Below, piece by piece: positions 56,601-63,391 of a stretch of 64,000 bases of DNA; the first letter of the stretch is position 1, and every line of letters starts with the position of its first letter. A program made the position numbers and the translations under genes. The notes beneath the pieces are model-generated. The model saw only the letters and a program-made list of their open reading frames with translations, had not been told where the DNA came from and did no database searches. This stretch comes from Archivesica marissinica. Its lineage: Eukaryota > Mollusca > Bivalvia > Venerida > Vesicomyidae. The DNA is taken from contig CM026397.1 of the NCBI GenBank assembly GCA_014843695.1, forward strand, positions 45,209,272-45,273,271. The letters run 5' to 3'.

Positions 56601-57105
56601 GAATTGTGCAAGGCAAAGAGCTAACACTTTATTGTTAAAATTTCTGGACTGTCAGACAAAATGCCCTCACTTTATTGTTAATATTTCCGGACTGTTGGAC
56701 AAAAAGCTCTCACTTTATTGTTAATATTTCCGGACTGTCGGACAAAAAGCTCTCACTTTATTGTTAATATTTCCGGACTGTTGGACAAAAAGCTCTCACT
56801 TTATTGTTAATATTTCCGGACTGTCCGACAAAATGTTCTCACTTTATTGTTAATATTTCCAGACTGTTGGACAAAAAGCTCTCACTTTATTGTTAATATT
56901 TTAGGACTGTGTCAGAAGAAAAGCTATCACATCATTGCTATTGGTTCGGAATATCTCTTCGGAGGACGCTAGTGATGTCTTAGACAAAGTATTCGAACGA
57001 TGCTATAATGACTTAGAACCATTTGGTCGTCGACTTAGACCGTGGACGCAGGATGTGGAGCAAGCATTGAATGAGGGCCTACTCTACGGCTACACAGAGC
57101 AATGA
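44393..57105 (+). CDS. ATP23: ATP23 homologue, mitochondrial inner membrane metallopeptidase, 5 exons
   Basis: Gene-level entry spanning introns. ATP23 is a zinc metallopeptidase (family M76) of the mitochondrial intermembrane space; in yeast it matures the Atp6 precursor and helps assemble the F0 part of ATP synthase. Joining the five exons gives about 263-270 residues, against about 246 in vertebrates. Diagnostic blocks: KCKQL...YAKLRLQSM (exon 1), DRHIHCEPC and GGGFD (exon 2), VVVCQNN and HELLHAFDQC with the HExxH zinc site (exon 3), IRAANL (exon 4), CVRRKA, LLVRNIS, VFERCYNDLEPFGR (exon 5). Acceptors are AG, donors GT, and phases agree at exons 2-5. The start has an in-frame TGA 33 bases upstream. 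No classical mitochondrial presequence is evident, as in other ATP23 proteins, which rely on cysteines for import. The one weak point is the exon 1 to 2 junction. Introns are 4.8, 2.3, 3.1 and 1.7 kb and full of minisatellites. Confidence 0.9.
44886..46426. repeat. Minisatellite, 25-bp unit, about 61 copies (ATP23 intron 1)
   Basis: Unit tctatgatccatagtctaga-acatc, each with an XbaI-type tctaga palindrome. Variants (ccatggtc, ccattgtc, ataatcca-cactc, ctatggtcca) recur in the same order, for example 45230-45300 and 45480-45550, showing higher-order duplication of about 250 bp. It begins about 190 bp after exon 1. Confidence 0.96.
46543..47310. repeat. Minisatellite, 20-bp unit, about 31 copies, with a longer-unit fringe (ATP23 intron 1)
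   Basis: Unit acatggttggtgagtagaac. About 40% of units have cacgtgg in place of cacatgg. Past 47165 the 20-mer is embedded in a longer unit (about 86 bp, with gcttacaaaag and attacagattagt) present nearly twice. Long minus-strand ORFs in three frames are by-products. Confidence 0.94.
47500..47697. repeat. Minisatellite, 27-bp unit, 7 copies (ATP23 intron 1)
   Basis: Unit ctacatgtaggtcaatccat-aaaataa. The core ctacatgtag is a perfect 10-bp palindrome repeated in most units. Confidence 0.94.
47740..47937 (-). mobile_element. SINE-A, minus strand (ATP23 intron 1)
   Basis: caagttcttacaacttatat, cattcctgattgaatcaatt, head with gcggggctcaaactctgggc. Lacks a few bases in the tail (tttagtgaaac). 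Confidence 0.88.
48393..48957. repeat. Minisatellite, 55-bp unit, about 10 copies, made of the MITE end
   Basis: Unit ttaaccctttccctcatgga followed by agcaactcttgatgccatta and ccaatacgacataca. One copy near 48720 is shortened (acaaacc) and one near 48770 carries a 12-bp insertion. Confidence 0.93.
48393..49143. mobile_element. TTAA-flanked MITE, family 2, with an expanded left end (ATP23 intron 1)
   Basis: Left end TTAACCCTTTTCCCTCATAG, right end CTATGAAGGAAAGGGTTAA: inverted repeats inside TTAA borders with CCC/GGG termini (piggyBac-like). The first 55 bp of the element, including its TIR and gaactcttgatgccattacc-aatacgacata, are repeated in tandem about 10 times to 48955. A unique core of about 190 bp follows. 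Encodes nothing. Confidence 0.82.
49198..49300. repeat. Dispersed element fragment, copy 2 (ATP23 intron 1)
   Basis: Matches 28290-28375: ttgatataatactctggcct, ggactgcaagtacaaaggta, tgacgtcacgac. Both copies contain a CRE-like tgacgtca palindrome. Confidence 0.7.
49521..49602 (+). CDS. ATP23: ATP23 exon 2
   Basis: 82 bp between acceptor tttacag and donor gtacga. After one base completing a split codon it encodes PVDLDRHIHCEPC, KLKIGGGFD and FFANQ, matching the DRHFSCEDC...GGFD segment of the vertebrate protein with its CxxC pair. It ends in phase 0. The frame is also open upstream of the acceptor (back to about 49445), so an alternative acceptor at 49492 cannot be excluded. Confidence 0.88.
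49625..49775. mobile_element. SINE-D-type element, copy 3 (ATP23 intron 2)
   Basis: cggcgactctccgactgtta, ttggtggtggaagacccggt, ggcacccgggtagaaccc. Same orientation as the copies at 29.8 and 37.8 kb. It starts only about 20 bp after the exon 2 donor. Confidence 0.7.
49794..49938. mobile_element. Short MITE with CAGTCAAACCTGT ends (ATP23 intron 2)
   Basis: The 5' end CAGTCAAACCTGTGTTAG and the 3' end CTTAAAACAGGTTTGACTG are inverted repeats of about 17 bp around a 110-bp core containing taagcagccacc twice. The left neighbour is TA; the right neighbour is CA, so a TA target is likely but one side has mutated. The ends resemble those of mariner/pogo-type non-autonomous elements. Confidence 0.75.
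50128..50382 (+). mobile_element. SINE-C, full-length (ATP23 intron 2)
   Basis: The most complete copy. Head gtccgattagcgcagtggtt (A box) and cccgggttcgatcctcagac (B box); body cagatcggacaggtgggttt, ctccggtttcctcccacac; tail caatcgttgtaatataaata. Confidence 0.93.
50515..50875. repeat. Minisatellite, 51-bp unit, 7 copies (ATP23 intron 2)
   Basis: Unit tactccttgtatctccatac, tgctgataagtaatagtcac, actgtactaca. Very homogeneous. 51 bp is 17 codons, which keeps frames open on both strands. Confidence 0.95.
50878..51535. repeat. Minisatellite, 65-bp unit, about 10 copies (ATP23 intron 2)
   Basis: Unit agataacgaggtggaactgc, agctatgtgtggcaagcgac, agacgtgtatggtgtttatg, tgtgt. Variant tatataac...tgtagctatatg units recur in the right half. 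Confidence 0.95.
51540..51877. mobile_element. TTAA-flanked MITE, family 1, inverted copy (ATP23 intron 2)
   Basis: Left end TTAACCATTTCAACACTAC, right end GTTGAATGGGTTAA. In reverse orientation it shares its interior with 4342-4614. The end near exon 3 is expanded: a 31-bp unit (gaatgcaccagtccatgtca-gttacagtgtt) occurs four times (51742-51870). The element ends about 40 bp before exon 3. Confidence 0.82.
51917..52051 (+). CDS. ATP23: ATP23 exon 3, with the HExxH zinc site
   Basis: 135 bp, 45 codons, phase 0 at both ends, between atatttag and gtatat. Encodes VVVCQNNIRRVR, then CCNVMSHELLHAFDQCRAKF, then SSVEHIACTE. HELLH is the gluzincin motif: two His zinc ligands and the catalytic Glu. The vertebrate equivalent is HELIHAFDHC. 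The downstream HIACTE matches HLACSE. Confidence 0.95.
52075..52105 (+). mobile_element. SINE-A tail fragment (ATP23 intron 3)
   Basis: tgtttcgcaatcgagctaaa followed by atacattttt; only the terminal piece of the SINE. Confidence 0.6.
52106..52689. other. Intron 3 sequence without recognised elements
   Basis: AT-rich unique sequence. The 85-codon ORF here has no motif and sits inside the intron. Confidence 0.5.
52690..53285. repeat. Minisatellite, 28-bp unit, about 21 copies (ATP23 intron 3)
   Basis: Unit gaaacatgattaatggttcc-gcttggat. A 30-bp form (aatgtggttcc) occurs three times, at about 52926, 53013 and 53099, that is roughly every third or fourth unit, a sign of higher-order amplification. 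Confidence 0.95.
53461..54534. repeat. Minisatellite, 24-bp unit, about 45 copies (ATP23 intron 3)
   Basis: Unit atctcgacagatatccttca-ccat with c(t/a/g)tcacc variation at one position. Each unit holds the inverted repeat ATATCT-CGAC-AGATAT. 24 bp is 8 codons and frames on both strands lack stops, giving ORFs of about 350-390 codons that are not genes. Confidence 0.97.
54688..55142. repeat. Minisatellite, 30-bp unit, about 15 copies, ending at the exon 4 acceptor (ATP23 intron 3)
   Basis: Unit ccggcgaacaacccagaacc-attttgccct. The final partial unit (cagaaccattttgccctc) runs into ttgtatttcag, the exon 4 acceptor, so the last unit supplies part of the pyrimidine tract. In the exon 4 frame the array reads (PEPFCPPANN)n without a stop and in phase with the exon. 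Confidence 0.95.
55155..55244 (+). CDS. ATP23: ATP23 exon 4
   Basis: 90 bp, 30 codons, phase 0 at both ends, between tatttcag and gtaact. Encodes IRAANLFHCS, LSNSIINGEA and TPWNIKEKHA. The start matches VRAANLSGDCS of vertebrates. The later KxKHxxC arrangement continues in exon 5 with the Cys. Confidence 0.93.
55316..55484 (+). mobile_element. SINE-A, 5'-truncated (ATP23 intron 4)
   Basis: tgttacgattgtgcccttat, ctctctccctcgtggcgatg, ggaatgaggtcttgagag, tail gcaatcgagctaagataaat. Starts after the B box. Confidence 0.9.
55500..55699 (-). mobile_element. SINE-C, minus strand (ATP23 intron 4)
   Basis: In reverse complement: head ctgtccgattagcgcagtgg with B-box-like gggtttgattctc, body agatcggacatgtgggtttt. 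The tail is cut at cactctcgttggcgc, 15 bp after the preceding SINE-A. Confidence 0.9.
55700..56626. other. Intron 4 sequence without recognised elements
   Basis: AT-rich. A 42-bp segment (aatctatcaaacaaagtaat) is duplicated at about 56396-56480. The short ORF at 56227-56415 has no motif. Confidence 0.5.
56627..56904. repeat. 43-bp array derived from the exon 5 splice junction (ATP23 intron 4)
   Basis: Six tandem copies start at 56627, 56670, 56713, 56756, 56799 and 56842, and the seventh, at 56885, is the real junction. Unit: ctttattgttaatatttccg-gactgttggacaaaaagct-ctca. The true junction reads ctttattgttaatattttag then GACTGTGTCAGAAGAAAAGC. Upstream copies have CCGG or CTGG where the real one has TAGG; copy six has CCAG. 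Confidence 0.95.
56905..57105 (+). CDS. ATP23: ATP23 exon 5, C-terminal, with stop
   Basis: 201 bp: 66 codons plus TGA. Encodes DCVRRKAITS, LLLVRNISSED, VLDKVFERCYND and LEPFGRRLRPW, then a tail ending LLYGYTEQ. Strong match to the CVRDRA...AVRNIS...VFESCFNDHEPFGR segment of vertebrate ATP23; the tail after FGR is diverged and slightly shorter. The real acceptor is the last of seven tandem copies of the junction and the only one with TTTTAG before GAC. Confidence 0.95.
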   Translation, partial: DCVRRKAITSLLLVRNISSEDASDVLDKVFERCYNDLEPFGRRLRPWTQDVEQALNEGLLYGYTEQ

Positions 57106-57148
57106 CAGTACTGTATGTTGGCTGTATATAATGAATTGTATTATGAAT

Positions 57149-57154
57149 AATAAA
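57149..57154 (+). terminator. ATP23: Polyadenylation signal AATAAA for ATP23
   Basis: Canonical AATAAA 44 bases after the stop codon, in gaataataaagaaag. A short 3' UTR is implied. Confidence 0.75.
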
Positions 57155-57438
57155 GAAAGAAATTTAAAGTTTATCTCTATTTAATTGGGTGACATGATAA
57201 ATTGAGATTATCATGTACCTTACTATAATGGAAAATTGAGAATATTTTAAGCTCGTGGAAAGTGGTGGGTAAATGCTGCATATCCAGTACCTCATCATGT
57301 CAGATACTGAAGTCTGTTCCACCGACCTTCACCAGAACACAATTATATATTGCTTAGAATAAGCTATTGGTATTGGCGAGTCATCCGATATCATGGCGTC
57401 TGTCTCGTCAACAGTTGACTTCAAATGACATCTCTTGA
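57155..57438. other. Non-coding stretch downstream of ATP23
   Basis: No gene recognised. Confidence 0.5.
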
Positions 57439-57439
57439 A

Positions 57440-57700
57440 ACAGTTTTGATGAAGCTTGTTGTAGAGTATCAGGGCAACTAGTACATCAACAGCTGCTCTA
57501 TCCATTCTTATCCAATGCTAATATACAAGTCAATCTTGGCTACGTCCAGTAGAGTATCAGGGCAACTAGTACATCAACAGCTGCTCAATTAATTCTTATC
57601 CAATGCTAATATACAAGTCAATCTTGGCTACGTCCAGTAGAGTATCAGGGCAACTAGTACATCAACAGCTGCACTATCCATTCTTATCCAAAGCTGATTT
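57440..57700. repeat. Tandem repeat, 88-bp unit, 3 copies
   Basis: Unit gtagagtatcagggcaacta, gtacatcaacagctgctcta, tccattcttatccaatgcta, and onward to cttggctacgtcca. The unit begins with wording (gttttgatgaagcttgttgt) like that at 58890, pointing to an old dispersed repeat. Confidence 0.93.
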
Positions 57701-57764
57701 TAATCTCTATCCTTCCATAAGTTGAGGTACTCAGCAGACATTCATTAAGACAATGGTTTTTTCT

Positions 57765-58607
57765 TTCATTTTGGATTGAATCTGTGCTCTATTTGAGATA
57801 TCTAGTTGACAATCTGTGCTCTATTTGAGATATCTAATTGACAATCTGAGCTCAATTGGAGATATCTAGTTGACAATCTGTGCTCAATTTGAGATATCTA
57901 GTTGACAATCTGTGCTCTATTTGAGATATCTAGTTGACAATCTGTGATCAATTTGAGATATCTAGTTGACAATCTGTGATCAATTTGAGATATCTAGTTG
58001 ACAATCTGTGCTCTATTTGAGATATCTAGTTGATAATCTGTACTCAATTTGAGATATCTAGTTGACAATCTGTGCTCTATTTGAGATATCTAGTTGATAA
58101 TCTGTGCTCAATTTGAGATATCTAGTTGACAATCTGTGCTCAATTTGAGATAACTAGTTGACAATATGTGCTCTATTTGAGATATCTAGTTGATAATCTG
58201 TACTCAATTTGAGATATCTAGTTGACAATCTGTGCTCTATTTGAGATATCTAGTTGATAATCTGTACTCAATTTGAGATATCTAGTTGATAATCTGTACT
58301 CAATTTGAGATATCTAGTTGAAATCTGTGATCAATTTGAGATATCTAGTTGACAATCTGTGCTCTATTTGAGATATCTAGTTGATAATCTCTACTCAATT
58401 TGAGATATCTAGTTGACAATCTGTGCTCTATTTGAGATATCTAGTTGACAATCTGTGCTTAATTTGAGATATCTAGTTGAAATCTGTGATGAATTTGAGA
58501 TATCTAGTTGACAATATGTGCTCTATTTGAGATATCTAGTTGATAATCTGTACTCAATTTGAGATATCTAGTTGAAATCTGTGATGAATTTGAGATATCT
58601 AGTTGAC
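57765..58607. repeat. Minisatellite, 32-bp unit, about 26 copies
   Basis: Unit caatctgtgctctatttgag-atatctagttga. Forms with gctcaattt, gatcaattt and ttgataatctgtactc recur in order, and a 30-bp form (ttgaaatctgtgat) occurs three times. Confidence 0.96.
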
Positions 58608-58930
58608 TTCATTCCATTACAAATCCTAATAAATGCACAACAATAGTTTCGGAAGTTTGTGTAACACCTATTTCTATGGTTTATAATGTAAATAATTGTC
58701 TAAACTAATTGTTATATCAAAGCAATTTTATATAAAAAGTGTATGCTTTTTTCTCAGCCATAAGTCGACATTACTTTCATCGTATTACTGGATGAGAGAA
58801 AAGGTTGATTTATGGATGGGAATATATTAAAAATGCTAGCCATCTTGAGAAACATTTAATTCTCACGTCTCCTGAACCTCTCGGTCAATTTTGATGAAAC
58901 TTTGTGTGGAGCATCAGAGCAGTTTAGTTC
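58608..58930. other. Non-coding stretch
   Basis: AT-rich; ends in ttttgatgaaactttgtgtg, a phrase common in mollusc dispersed repeats. Confidence 0.45.
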
Positions 58931-59137
58931 AACCCCAGGTAGCTGACATGGACTGGTCCATTCAACCCCAAGTAGCTGACATGGACTGGTCCATTCAACC
59001 CCAAGTAGCTGACATGGACTGGTCCATTCAACCCCAAGTAGCTGGCATGGACTGGTCCATTCAACACTAAGTAGCTGACATGGACTGGTCCATTCAACCC
59101 CAAGTAGCTGGCATGGACTGGTCCATTCAACCCCAAC
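58931..59137. repeat. Minisatellite, 33-bp unit, 6 copies, derived from a family-1 MITE end
   Basis: Unit cattcaaccccaagtagctg-acatggactggtc. It matches the terminal 33 bp of the TTAA MITE at 4347 (cattcaacaccaagtaactc-acatggactgg) and, in reverse complement, the expanded end at 51742-51870. No MITE core is present at this locus. Confidence 0.93.
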
Positions 59138-59204
59138 ACTGGGTTGTCTCCCTCATGATGTATTTGCGTTATGTAATGTCTGTTTGGTACAGATTTATGT
59201 AGAC

Positions 59205-59278
59205 CAGGAAAGATCCGCCTCAGGATGTCTACTAGACCAGGAAAGATCCGCCTCAGGATGTCTACTAGACCAGGAAAT
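59205..59278. repeat. Short tandem repeat, 33-bp unit, 2.3 copies
   Basis: Unit agaccaggaaagatccgcct-caggatgtctact. Confidence 0.9.
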
Positions 59279-59364
59279 CGACATAGAACATAAACATCCT
59301 AGAAACACTCAGTCATACCTCGGCGATGATGACTACAAAGAAAACTACAATATTAGAGAAAAAA

Positions 59365-59618
59365 GAGCGACCGCATCCGTGGTCGAGTGGTTACGGTCGC
59401 TGTCTTGTATCTATCATCAATGATGGCCACGGACGGGTTCGAGTCCATGCTCAGACAGTGTCTTTTTATATGAAAAAGTTGGAAGTTTCTTACGGAGGTT
59501 GGTGCATCAAGTACTTGTTAACTGCTGAGGCCTGCGCACGACATAATTATGTTGTTAGGTAAACTGCCCGTCGCTCAAATGGGCAACCGGTAGCGACGTT
59601 AAATACACTTAAAAAGGC
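59365..59618 (+). mobile_element. SINE with SINE-B tail and a different tRNA-like head
   Basis: The head gcatccgtggtcgagtggtt (A-box-like) and gacgggttcgagtccatgct (B-box) differs from SINE-B, but the 3' end (gtcgctcaaatgggcaaccg-gtagcgacg) is the SINE-B tail. An older copy of the middle part lies at 7855-8030, minus strand. Confidence 0.8.
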
Positions 59619-59637
59619 ACATCATTTGACACGCCCA

Positions 59638-60557
59638 CTGTTTGGTGACCTGACCTGTGGTAATATACCCTGTTTGGTGACCTGACCTGTGATAATATAC
59701 CCTGTTTGGTGACCTGACCTGTGGTAATATACCCTGTTTGGTGACCTGACCTGTGGTAATATACCCTGTTTGGTGACCTGACCTGTGGTAATATACCCTG
59801 TTTGGTGACCTGACCTGTGGTAATATACCCTGTTTGGTGACCTGACCTGTGGTAATATACCCTGTTTGGTGACCTGACCTGTGGTAATATACCCTGTTTG
59901 GTGACCTGACCTGTGGTAATATACCCTGTTTGGTGACCTGACCTGTGGTAATATACCCTGTTTGGTGACCTGACCTGTGGTAATATACCCTGTTTGGTGA
60001 CCTGACCTGTGGTAATATACCCTGTTTGGTGACCTGACCTGTGGTAATATACCCTGTTTGGTGACCTGACCTGTAGTAATATACCCTGTTTGCTGACCTG
60101 ACCTGTTGTAATATACCCTGTTTGTGACCTGACCTGTGTAATATACCCTGTTTGTGACCTGACCTGTGGTAATATACCCTGTTTGATGACCTACCTGTGG
60201 TAATAATACCTGTTTGTGACCTGACCTGTGGTAATATACCTGTTGCTGACCTGACCTGTGGTAAATACCCTGTTTGGTGACCTGACCTGTAGTAATATAC
60301 CCTGTTTGCTGACCTGACTGTGTAATATACCCTGTTTGTGACCTGACCTGTGGTAATATACCCTGTTTGTGACCTGACCTGTGGTAATATACCCTGTTTG
60401 TGACCTGACCTGTGGTAATATACCCTGTTTGCTGACCTGACCTGTGGTAATATACCCTGTTTGTGACCTGACCTGTGGTAATATACCCTGTTTGCTGACC
60501 TGACCTGTGGTAATATACCCTGTTTGTGACCTGACCTGTAGTAATATACCCTGTTTG
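59638..60557. repeat. Minisatellite, 31/32-bp unit, about 29 copies
   Basis: Unit ggtaatataccctgtttggt-gacctgacctgt. Left half (to about 60110): homogeneous 32-bp form. Right half: 31-bp form (tttgtgacc) or tttgctgacc mixed with many single-base deletions (60110-60330). Minus-strand ORFs are by-products. Confidence 0.96.
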
Positions 60558-60654
60558 TGATTGGCTGAATTTGCATTGTGCGATAGACAATTTGTGTGAT
60601 CAATAAGATTTCAACATTGCTTGGAGAATAGTATTTATTGACCACCCCTAATTT

Positions 60655-60835
60655 GTACAAAGGATCGCAGGTTCGATCCCCGTCTGACCCTAATACAATT
60701 AACAGTCTTTCACATGGGACTTTAAACCGAGGTATCGGTCTCGTGTCGCTGCTGTACACCGTGTACGTAAAAGAACCAGCGGAGACACTAAAATTACTAA
60801 CCGGTAGCGACGATAAATAAACGTAAAACACACAA
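60655..60835 (+). mobile_element. SINE-B, 5'-truncated with internal deletion
   Basis: Starts at the B box (gcaggttcgatccccgtctg), body ttaacagtctttcacatggg to ccagcggagacac, then a jump to the tail aaccggtagcgacgataaat. Repeated without visible change after the second gap. Confidence 0.9.
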
Positions 60836-61202
60836 TGTACAAGTAACCCACCTCTAAATGCAAAATATTTCCATAGAAACTTACTCTATCTGTGGTACAA
60901 GTTGGAATATGGAATTACTGGGAGTTATTTATGTCAAATTCCTGTTAATGAAAGCACTGACATGTGTTTGTAATTCTATATTTAATAAAATTTTATTGCA
61001 TTTTTTTCATACATTACATTACAATTATACACACAATGAAATACGTAGAAAACAATATGAAATATGAACAATTATGATTTATTATTATCATATACAGCAA
61101 TAATAATAAAATATATATAATAATAATATCGGACTAGATTTATGAAATTAATTAATAAATAATAATAATAAAGACTTCATTAGGAAACGTATTTGACAAG
61201 GG
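60836..61202. other. AT-rich stretch
   Basis: No gene. Contains AAT-rich microsatellite runs near 61080-61160. Confidence 0.5.
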
Positions 61203-61358
61203 CAATCTTCCATAACGCCCTCAATCTTCCATAACACCCTCAATCTTCCATAACGCCCTCAATCTTCCATAACGCCCTCAATCTTCCATAACGCCCTCAA
61301 TCTTCCATAACGCCCTCAATCTTCCATAACGCCCTCAATCTTCCATAACGCCCTCAAA
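61203..61358. repeat. Minisatellite, 19-bp unit, 8 copies
   Basis: Unit caatcttccataacgccct, one variant (aacaccct). Confidence 0.95.
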
Positions 61359-62391
61359 CCAAAACAATTATATACAGCATAATTATATACATAATTAAAC
61401 ACACTACATAATACCATTGGACATGTAGTCATAGCAGTGTTAGTGTAGGGAAAGAGTAGTGTAGGGAAAGAGAACTCCGAGAACATATAGTATGTAGTAA
61501 ATGATCAATAACAAATTATAATTGTGACCTACTCCAAAATAAAGTGACATTACTTCGCAAAAAGCAAATAAAATTCATTGTTCACGTATAAATGCATTGC
61601 TACTACACATTCTTCCGAATACATTCGAACACTAACATTGAGTCAATAAAAAGTGTTTTGTGGATTGAAAGTATGATTTCATATAACAGTCATCCATGCT
61701 CCTGAATTGACTTGTTTGTCACCGGAGTCAATACTAAACGCGAGATAATGTCGTTTAGAGATAATTTAACTAAGCATAGTCTAAAAAAATAGGCACAAAT
61801 GTGAGATATAACGGTAAATCTGTACCATAAATCGTGTTATTCAGGATACACTAGTTGCATTACACATGTATGTTTACATTATTTTGTTATGTCAACAAAC
61901 CGCGTATACGACGTTTGTTTATTAGTTGAAATACTCAGTATTTGATGCAAATATTTGGAACAAAATAATACCATGTCACAGGACATTACATTCTGCAGAC
62001 ATTTGCGTTTTCATCGATGTAGTGTCGCATAAACAACTCTCATCTTGAACTTCTAAAGAACAGTTACCCCATATAGAACAACACTAATCGAAATGAGGTA
62101 AAATATAAGAATTTTAGAATAATTTTAGAATAATGTAAAGAATGAAATACTTTGCAGGAAGATGAAAGTTAAAGTAATGAATTACACTTTATCAATACAG
62201 TATCAACATGTGTGTTCCAAAACAAAATATTGTCTATTAGTAACTCCCAAGACATTTTTCTTCCTAGCTACAATATAGATGTTATTAAATTCAACGTTTA
62301 GTATTAAGAATTCACATATATATAGGGTTGCGTTTTGCATTTAATTCTGCTTTGAACATACACTGTATCTCAGACTCATTCTATACCTTGC
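61359..62391. other. AT-rich stretch
   Basis: No gene or repeat recognised apart from a short duplication (gtgtagggaaagag) at 61441-61470. Confidence 0.5.
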
Positions 62392-63391
62392 NNNNNNNNN
62401 NNNNNNNNNNNNNNNNNNNNNNNNNNNNNNNNNNNNNNNNNNNNNNNNNNNNNNNNNNNNNNNNNNNNNNNNNNNNNNNNNNNNNNNNNNNNNNNNNNNN
62501 NNNNNNNNNNNNNNNNNNNNNNNNNNNNNNNNNNNNNNNNNNNNNNNNNNNNNNNNNNNNNNNNNNNNNNNNNNNNNNNNNNNNNNNNNNNNNNNNNNNN
62601 NNNNNNNNNNNNNNNNNNNNNNNNNNNNNNNNNNNNNNNNNNNNNNNNNNNNNNNNNNNNNNNNNNNNNNNNNNNNNNNNNNNNNNNNNNNNNNNNNNNN
62701 NNNNNNNNNNNNNNNNNNNNNNNNNNNNNNNNNNNNNNNNNNNNNNNNNNNNNNNNNNNNNNNNNNNNNNNNNNNNNNNNNNNNNNNNNNNNNNNNNNNN
62801 NNNNNNNNNNNNNNNNNNNNNNNNNNNNNNNNNNNNNNNNNNNNNNNNNNNNNNNNNNNNNNNNNNNNNNNNNNNNNNNNNNNNNNNNNNNNNNNNNNNN
62901 NNNNNNNNNNNNNNNNNNNNNNNNNNNNNNNNNNNNNNNNNNNNNNNNNNNNNNNNNNNNNNNNNNNNNNNNNNNNNNNNNNNNNNNNNNNNNNNNNNNN
63001 NNNNNNNNNNNNNNNNNNNNNNNNNNNNNNNNNNNNNNNNNNNNNNNNNNNNNNNNNNNNNNNNNNNNNNNNNNNNNNNNNNNNNNNNNNNNNNNNNNNN
63101 NNNNNNNNNNNNNNNNNNNNNNNNNNNNNNNNNNNNNNNNNNNNNNNNNNNNNNNNNNNNNNNNNNNNNNNNNNNNNNNNNNNNNNNNNNNNNNNNNNNN
63201 NNNNNNNNNNNNNNNNNNNNNNNNNNNNNNNNNNNNNNNNNNNNNNNNNNNNNNNNNNNNNNNNNNNNNNNNNNNNNNNNNNNNNNNNNNNNNNNNNNNN
63301 NNNNNNNNNNNNNNNNNNNNNNNNNNNNNNNNNNNNNNNNNNNNNNNNNNNNNNNNNNNNNNNNNNNNNNNNNNNNNNNNNNNNNNNNNNN
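62392..63391. other. Assembly gap, exactly 1000 N
   Basis: A run of 1000 N, the same conventional size as the first gap. The right edge lies inside a copy of the 31/32-bp array. Confidence 0.99.

Noticed and set aside
59599..60831. Minus-strand ORFs of 322-410 codons (and their copies across the second gap)
   Set aside because: They translate the 31/32-bp array and a SINE; the extended versions run through 1000 N.
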